Origin: Gemmatimonadaceae bacterium
GTDB lineage: Bacteria > Gemmatimonadota > Gemmatimonadetes > Gemmatimonadales > Gemmatimonadaceae
DNA length: 9,407 nt
Assembly (NCBI GenBank): GCA_013816695.1
Contig: JACDDZ010000055.1
Span: 1-9,407 of the forward strand
Direction of reading: 5' to 3'
The notes beneath the pieces were generated by a model, which saw nothing but the letters and a program-made list of their open reading frames with translations, was not told the DNA's origin and ran no database searches. Below, in pieces: positions 6,546-9,407 of the stretch (position 1 is the stretch's first letter; each line of letters opens with the position of its first letter). The position numbers and the translations under genes were made by a program.

Positions 6546-7778
6546 GTGTCGCTAACCACAAAAGTTCTCATCGGCCTCATCGCGGGATTTGCCATTGGGC
6601 TGGTGCTCGCAGGCAGCTCGAATCCCCAGCTGCAATCGCTTCCCGGGGTCATCGAACCGATAGGAACCGTCTGGATCAATGCGATCCGGATGACAGTCAT
6701 ACCACTTGTCGTATCATCCATCATAGCGGGAATTCTTGCGGTGCCCGACCTCAAGACGCTGGGCAGGATTGGATGGAAGATGATTGCGCTCTTCTTTCTC
6801 ATAGTACTGAGTGCCGCCACCTTCGCCGTCATAGCCGCCCCGATTGTCCTTGGCATGTTCACAATCGATCCCGCGGCATCCGCGGCAATTCGTGCAAGCG
6901 CAGGGACTAGCACTGGTGCCGACAAGATTCCCGGCGTGATGCAATGGATCACGGAGCTTGTCCCGGTGAATCCCGTGCAGGCCGCGGCTTCCGGCGCGAT
7001 GCTGCCTTTGATCGTATTCAGTGTTGCATTTGGAGTGGCTGCTGCAACGATATCCGCTGAATTGCGGCGTTCGATTGCGACAGCCACCAAAGCCGTTTCA
7101 GAAACCACGCTGGCGCTCGTCCGCTGGATCCTCGCACTGGCACCGATCGGCGTTTTTGCACTCTCTGTTGGACTGGCTGCTCGACTTGGATTGTCGGCCG
7201 CAGGTGCCGTGATTTACTACGTGCTTGGAGTTTCGGCCCTGTGCGCTGTGTGGATGGGAGTGTTGTACATCACAGCCTCCATATTCTCGAAATATTCGCT
7301 GCGAGAATTCGGAAGCGCAGCTGCACCGCCACAGGCGGTGGCCTTCTCATCGCGTTCGTCACTTGCATCGCTGCCCGCGATGGTCGAGCAGTCCGAGCAG
7401 AAACTGAGAAGCCCCATTGCCGTAACGTCCTTCGTGCTACCGCTCGCGGCGTCCGTCTTTCGAGCGGGGAGCGCTATCGCGCTACCGACGGGTGTTCTCT
7501 TTATTGCAAAGCTGTACGGAGTTCCCATTGGGCCCGGGGCTCTTGCAACGATAGCGCTGACTTCCGCGTTGCTGACTTTCAGTGTGCCAGGAATTCCGGG
7601 TGGCTCGATATTGATCATGGCTCCGGTGCTCGCTGCCGTCGGTCTGCCTGTGCAGGGAATCGGAATATTGCTCGGCGTTGACACTATCCCCGACATGTTT
7701 CGGACGACAACGAACGTGACGGGTCACATGACTGCTGCCGCCATCCTGAGCGGAAAGGAGAACGAACCTGATGCATAA
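6546..7778 (+). CDS. Dicarboxylate/amino acid:cation symporter family carrier (SLC1/DAACS) with altered cation sites
   Basis: A 410-residue inner-membrane carrier of the glutamate/dicarboxylate family (PF00375), of usual length, with many hydrophobic segments. Family landmarks: IRMTVIPLVVSSI (47-59); hairpin 1 with SSRSSLASLP (268-277); hairpin 2 with VPGIPGGS (348-355); and TM8 reading GVDTIPDMFRTTTNVTGH (377-394). By alignment to GltPh, substrate contacts are kept: Asp383, Arg386, Thr387 and Asn390 match D394, R397, T398 and N401. The sodium ligands are not. NMDGT becomes FRAGS (305-309), so N310 is Phe and D312 is Ala, and D405 is His394. The TM3 ligands also look replaced. The conserved Arg suggests an acidic substrate such as glutamate, aspartate or a dicarboxylate, driven by something other than canonical sodium coupling. 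The GTG at 6546 is the first possible start after an in-frame TAG at 6534. It heads an operon with the next gene. Confidence 0.9.
   Translation: MSLTTKVLIGLIAGFAIGLVLAGSSNPQLQSLPGVIEPIGTVWINAIRMTVIPLVVSSIIAGILAVPDLKTLGRIGWKMIALFFLIVLSAATFAVIAAPIVLGMFTIDPAASAAIRASAGTSTGADKIPGVMQWITELVPVNPVQAAASGAMLPLIVFSVAFGVAAATISAELRRSIATATKAVSETTLALVRWILALAPIGVFALSVGLAARLGLSAAGAVIYYVLGVSALCAVWMGVLYITASIFSKYSLREFGSAAAPPQAVAFSSRSSLASLPAMVEQSEQKLRSPIAVTSFVLPLAASVFRAGSAIALPTGVLFIAKLYGVPIGPGALATIALTSALLTFSVPGIPGGSILIMAPVLAAVGLPVQGIGILLGVDTIPDMFRTTTNVTGHMTAAAILSGKENEPDA
7755..7760 (+). promoter_or_regulatory. Ribosome binding site of the EEP lipoprotein gene
   Basis: AAGGAG lies 10 nt before the ATG at 7771, inside the end of the carrier gene. 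It is the strongest Shine-Dalgarno in the window and fixes the downstream start. Together with the 8-bp gene overlap it points to coupled translation. Confidence 0.75.
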
Positions 7779-8589
7779 ACCATCTAAAATCGCGCTCTGC
7801 GCGCTCGTGCTTGCTCTAACCGGATGCAAGCACTTCCTATACGGAAACGCAATTCGTCCTCTGCGTGTGCTCGTGTTCAACATCCACGCTGGAAAGGACG
7901 CCGGCGGGGTGGACAACCTTGAGCGAGTTGCCGGCGTAGTTCGCGAAACCAATGCAGACATAGTGCTGCTACAGGAGGTCGACAAATTCACCACGCGCTC
8001 CGGCAAGGTCGACCAGGTGGCAACTCTCGTAAAACTCACGGGCTTCCGGGCAGCTTTCGGCAAGACCCTGGATTATCAGGGGGGCGACTATGGAATTGCG
8101 ATACTCTCACGCTGGAACATCACGAGCGACACATTGATTCACCTTCCGGTAAATCCGGCGCAGGCGAGGGCGGGAGGATCATATGAGCCGCGAGGTGCGC
8201 TTCGGGTATCCATCGCGGCTCCCGGTGGAGCGATTCATGTAGTCAACACACACCTCGATGCTTCGGGTGCTGACTCGTTCCGGCGACAGGAAATTCCGCA
8301 GGTGCTCCGAGCCGGGGCAGAAATGAAGAAGGCCGGCGCACTGGTATTAGTCGGTGGCGACCTCAATTCCGAACCGCCAAGCGCAATTCTTGGAATTGTG
8401 CGTGAGGCACTGTGGGTGGACCTCTGGACCACATGCGGTCGCGGGAATGACCTGACTTATCCCCAGAACAAACCGGTAAAACGGATTGACTACCTGTTGT
8501 CTACTCCGGGTACGATTTGCAGGAAGGCATCAGTCCTCAGCAGTGATGCCTCAGATCACCGCGCAGTTCTTTTCGAGATAGACCGCTAG
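7771..8589 (+). CDS. Endonuclease/exonuclease/phosphatase-superfamily lipoprotein
   Basis: A 272-residue metal-dependent phosphohydrolase of the EEP fold (PF03372; DNase I, sphingomyelinase and inositol phosphatase relatives). The leader ends in LALTGC with Cys19, a good lipobox, so the enzyme is probably anchored outside the cytoplasm. The catalytic set appears complete: Asn37 in VFNIHAG, Glu69 in LLQEVD, His161 in VNTHLD, Asp197 and Asn199 in GGDLNSEP, Asp240 in RIDYLL, and Asp262-His263 in SDHRAV. Substrate cannot be read from sequence; an exported location favours nucleotides, phospholipid head groups or phosphodiesters over intracellular DNA repair. The start overlaps the carrier's end (ATGCATAA), so the two products are made together; a link between released substrate and uptake is inference. 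Its TAG stop directly abuts the stop of the convergent SDR gene. Confidence 0.92.
   Translation: MHKPSKIALCALVLALTGCKHFLYGNAIRPLRVLVFNIHAGKDAGGVDNLERVAGVVRETNADIVLLQEVDKFTTRSGKVDQVATLVKLTGFRAAFGKTLDYQGGDYGIAILSRWNITSDTLIHLPVNPAQARAGGSYEPRGALRVSIAAPGGAIHVVNTHLDASGADSFRRQEIPQVLRAGAEMKKAGALVLVGGDLNSEPPSAILGIVREALWVDLWTTCGRGNDLTYPQNKPVKRIDYLLSTPGTICRKASVLSSDASDHRAVLFEIDR
8525..8551. repeat. Hairpin inside the 3' end of the EEP gene
   Basis: AGGCATCA and TGATGCCT form perfect 8-bp arms around an 11-nt loop, about 40 bp before the junction of the two convergent genes. There is no spacer between the genes, so a terminator or 3'-end-protecting hairpin would have to lie within coding sequence. No T run follows on either strand, so intrinsic termination is doubtful. 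Confidence 0.35.
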
Positions 8590-9381
8590 CTAAAGCAGGC
8601 TGCGTATCCAGCCGCCGTCGATACCAATTGACTGGCCGGTGATGTAGCTCGCCCTTTCCGACGCAAGGAACGCGGCAAGCGCTGCGAACTCGCGCGGCTC
8701 GCCAAGTCGCTTCATTGGGATCTGGGCTTCCCATCGGGCAAGAACCTCCGAGACCTCAACACCCTCTTTCGAGGCGGACGCACGCGTTAGCTGTTCAACC
8801 CTGTCCGTAAGTGTGTAGCCCGGTAGCAGATTGTTCACTGTAACACCGAAGGGAGCTACTTCATTCGCAAGCGTTCGAGCAAATCCCGTAACGGCCGCAC
8901 GGAGACTGTTCGAGAGAATCAGGTTGTCGACTGGCTGCTTCGCCGCGATGGAAGTGATGTTGAGAATCCGTCCCCACTTCCGCTCCTTCATTGCCGGCAG
9001 GGCGAGGTAAACGAGCTCGACGGCGCTCATCAGCGTCAGGTGAAAAGCGCGCTCCCATTCTTCAAGGGCGATGTCCTCGAACTTTCCGGAAGGCGGCCCG
9101 CCCGCATTGGTAACGACGATGTCGATTGCCCCGAACTTTGCAATCGCCGTGGCAAATACCGCACGTATTCCTGCGCTCTCCGATACATCCGCCATAACGG
9201 GCAGGACTTGAGCAGAATGTTGCGCAGAAATTTCCTTTGCGGTTTGGTCAAGCACCGCACTGTCTCGCGCGCAAATCACTACCTTGCAGCCTTCGGCCGC
9301 AAGCTCCTCCGCAACTGCGCGGCCCAGACCTTTGCTCGCAGCCGCGACCAGCGCGACCTTCCCCTTGAGCCCGAGGTCCAC
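8590..9381 (-). CDS. SDR-family protein, FabG-like but lacking the catalytic Tyr/Lys
   Basis: A 263-residue short-chain dehydrogenase/reductase fold, full length for the family. The nucleotide-binding loop reads AAASKGLGRAVA (13-24) instead of TGxxxGxG. NAGG (92-95) and the C-terminal YITGQSIGIDGGW (246-258) are classical. Ser144 of the active site is present, but the YxxxK pair, expected at 157 and 161, is Ser157 and Arg161 (LILSNSLRAAV). I recall a group of beta-ketoacyl-ACP-reductase-like SDRs annotated as lacking a perfect cofactor motif and catalytic tetrad; this protein fits it. Ordinary FabG activity is therefore unlikely and the substrate is unknown. The start is a GTG at 9381 giving MDLGLKGKVALV, the usual N-terminus. 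The frame stays open upstream to the window edge, so an earlier start cannot be excluded. It is convergent with the EEP gene with no bases between the stops. Confidence 0.9.
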   Translation of the reverse strand: MDLGLKGKVALVAAASKGLGRAVAEELAAEGCKVVICARDSAVLDQTAKEISAQHSAQVLPVMADVSESAGIRAVFATAIAKFGAIDIVVTNAGGPPSGKFEDIALEEWERAFHLTLMSAVELVYLALPAMKERKWGRILNITSIAAKQPVDNLILSNSLRAAVTGFARTLANEVAPFGVTVNNLLPGYTLTDRVEQLTRASASKEGVEVSEVLARWEAQIPMKRLGEPREFAALAAFLASERASYITGQSIGIDGGWIRSLL

Positions 9382-9407
9382 GCTTATTTCCGGAGGTAGC
9401 TGTCCGA

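Noticed and set aside
7771..8589. The EEP gene as exonuclease III (xthA) or another DNA repair enzyme.
   Set aside because: The lipobox and signal peptide indicate export, and the motif spacing fits general EEP phosphohydrolases rather than a cytoplasmic AP endonuclease.
1..9407. A defence island, biosynthetic cluster or mobile element covering the window.
   Set aside because: No transposase, integrase, recombinase, toxin-antitoxin, nuclease-effector or biosynthetic core gene was seen. The tRNA-Pro has no integrase beside it, and no repeat of the tRNA 3' end was noticed.

Overview
The window is a gene-dense stretch of chromosome from a bacterium of fairly high GC content, roughly 58% by eye. 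Two to three apparent lipoproteins, a DUF4403-type protein and a large LuxR-family ATPase regulator suggest a diderm soil or environmental lineage such as Gemmatimonadota. That placement is a guess from gene content and codon usage, not a measurement. No insertion sequence, phage gene, CRISPR array or rRNA was seen.

Layout. The left edge (1-452, minus) holds the N-terminal half of an arginase, cut by the window. A short divergent spacer follows, with two small inverted repeats and a near-consensus sigma-70 promoter (TTGACT, 17 bp, TATGAT) driving a tRNA-Pro(CGG) gene that ends in a clear intrinsic terminator. Next, on the minus strand, come a DUF4403-like lipoprotein (733-2235) and, upstream of it, a small lipoprotein with an HEVAH zinc-protease motif that is split by an apparent one-base frameshift (2301-2893). 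Each has a pair of short direct repeats with a 21-bp period just upstream. The stretch from about 2912 to 3367 has no recognisable gene, only a weak plus-strand candidate (3007-3390).

The centre is a 1033-residue LAL-type regulator on the minus strand (3368-6469), with an ATPase module, a helical repeat middle and a LuxR helix-turn-helix at the C-terminus. It is divergent from a two-gene plus-strand operon. That operon holds an SLC1/DAACS-family carrier (6546-7778) whose substrate-binding residues are kept but whose canonical sodium ligands are replaced. It overlaps by 8 bp an endonuclease/exonuclease/phosphatase-superfamily lipoprotein (7771-8589). The right edge (8590-9381, minus) is an SDR-fold protein whose catalytic Tyr/Lys pair is replaced by Ser/Arg; its stop codon abuts that of the phosphatase-like gene.

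How they work together. The only functional unit with sequence support is the carrier plus surface EEP protein operon, possibly controlled by the divergent LAL regulator. The two minus-strand lipoproteins may form a second unit. Nothing here convincingly makes a defence, secretion or biosynthetic system. The most unusual points are the carrier's altered cation sites, the paired 21-bp-period repeats, and the frameshifted metzincin-like lipoprotein.
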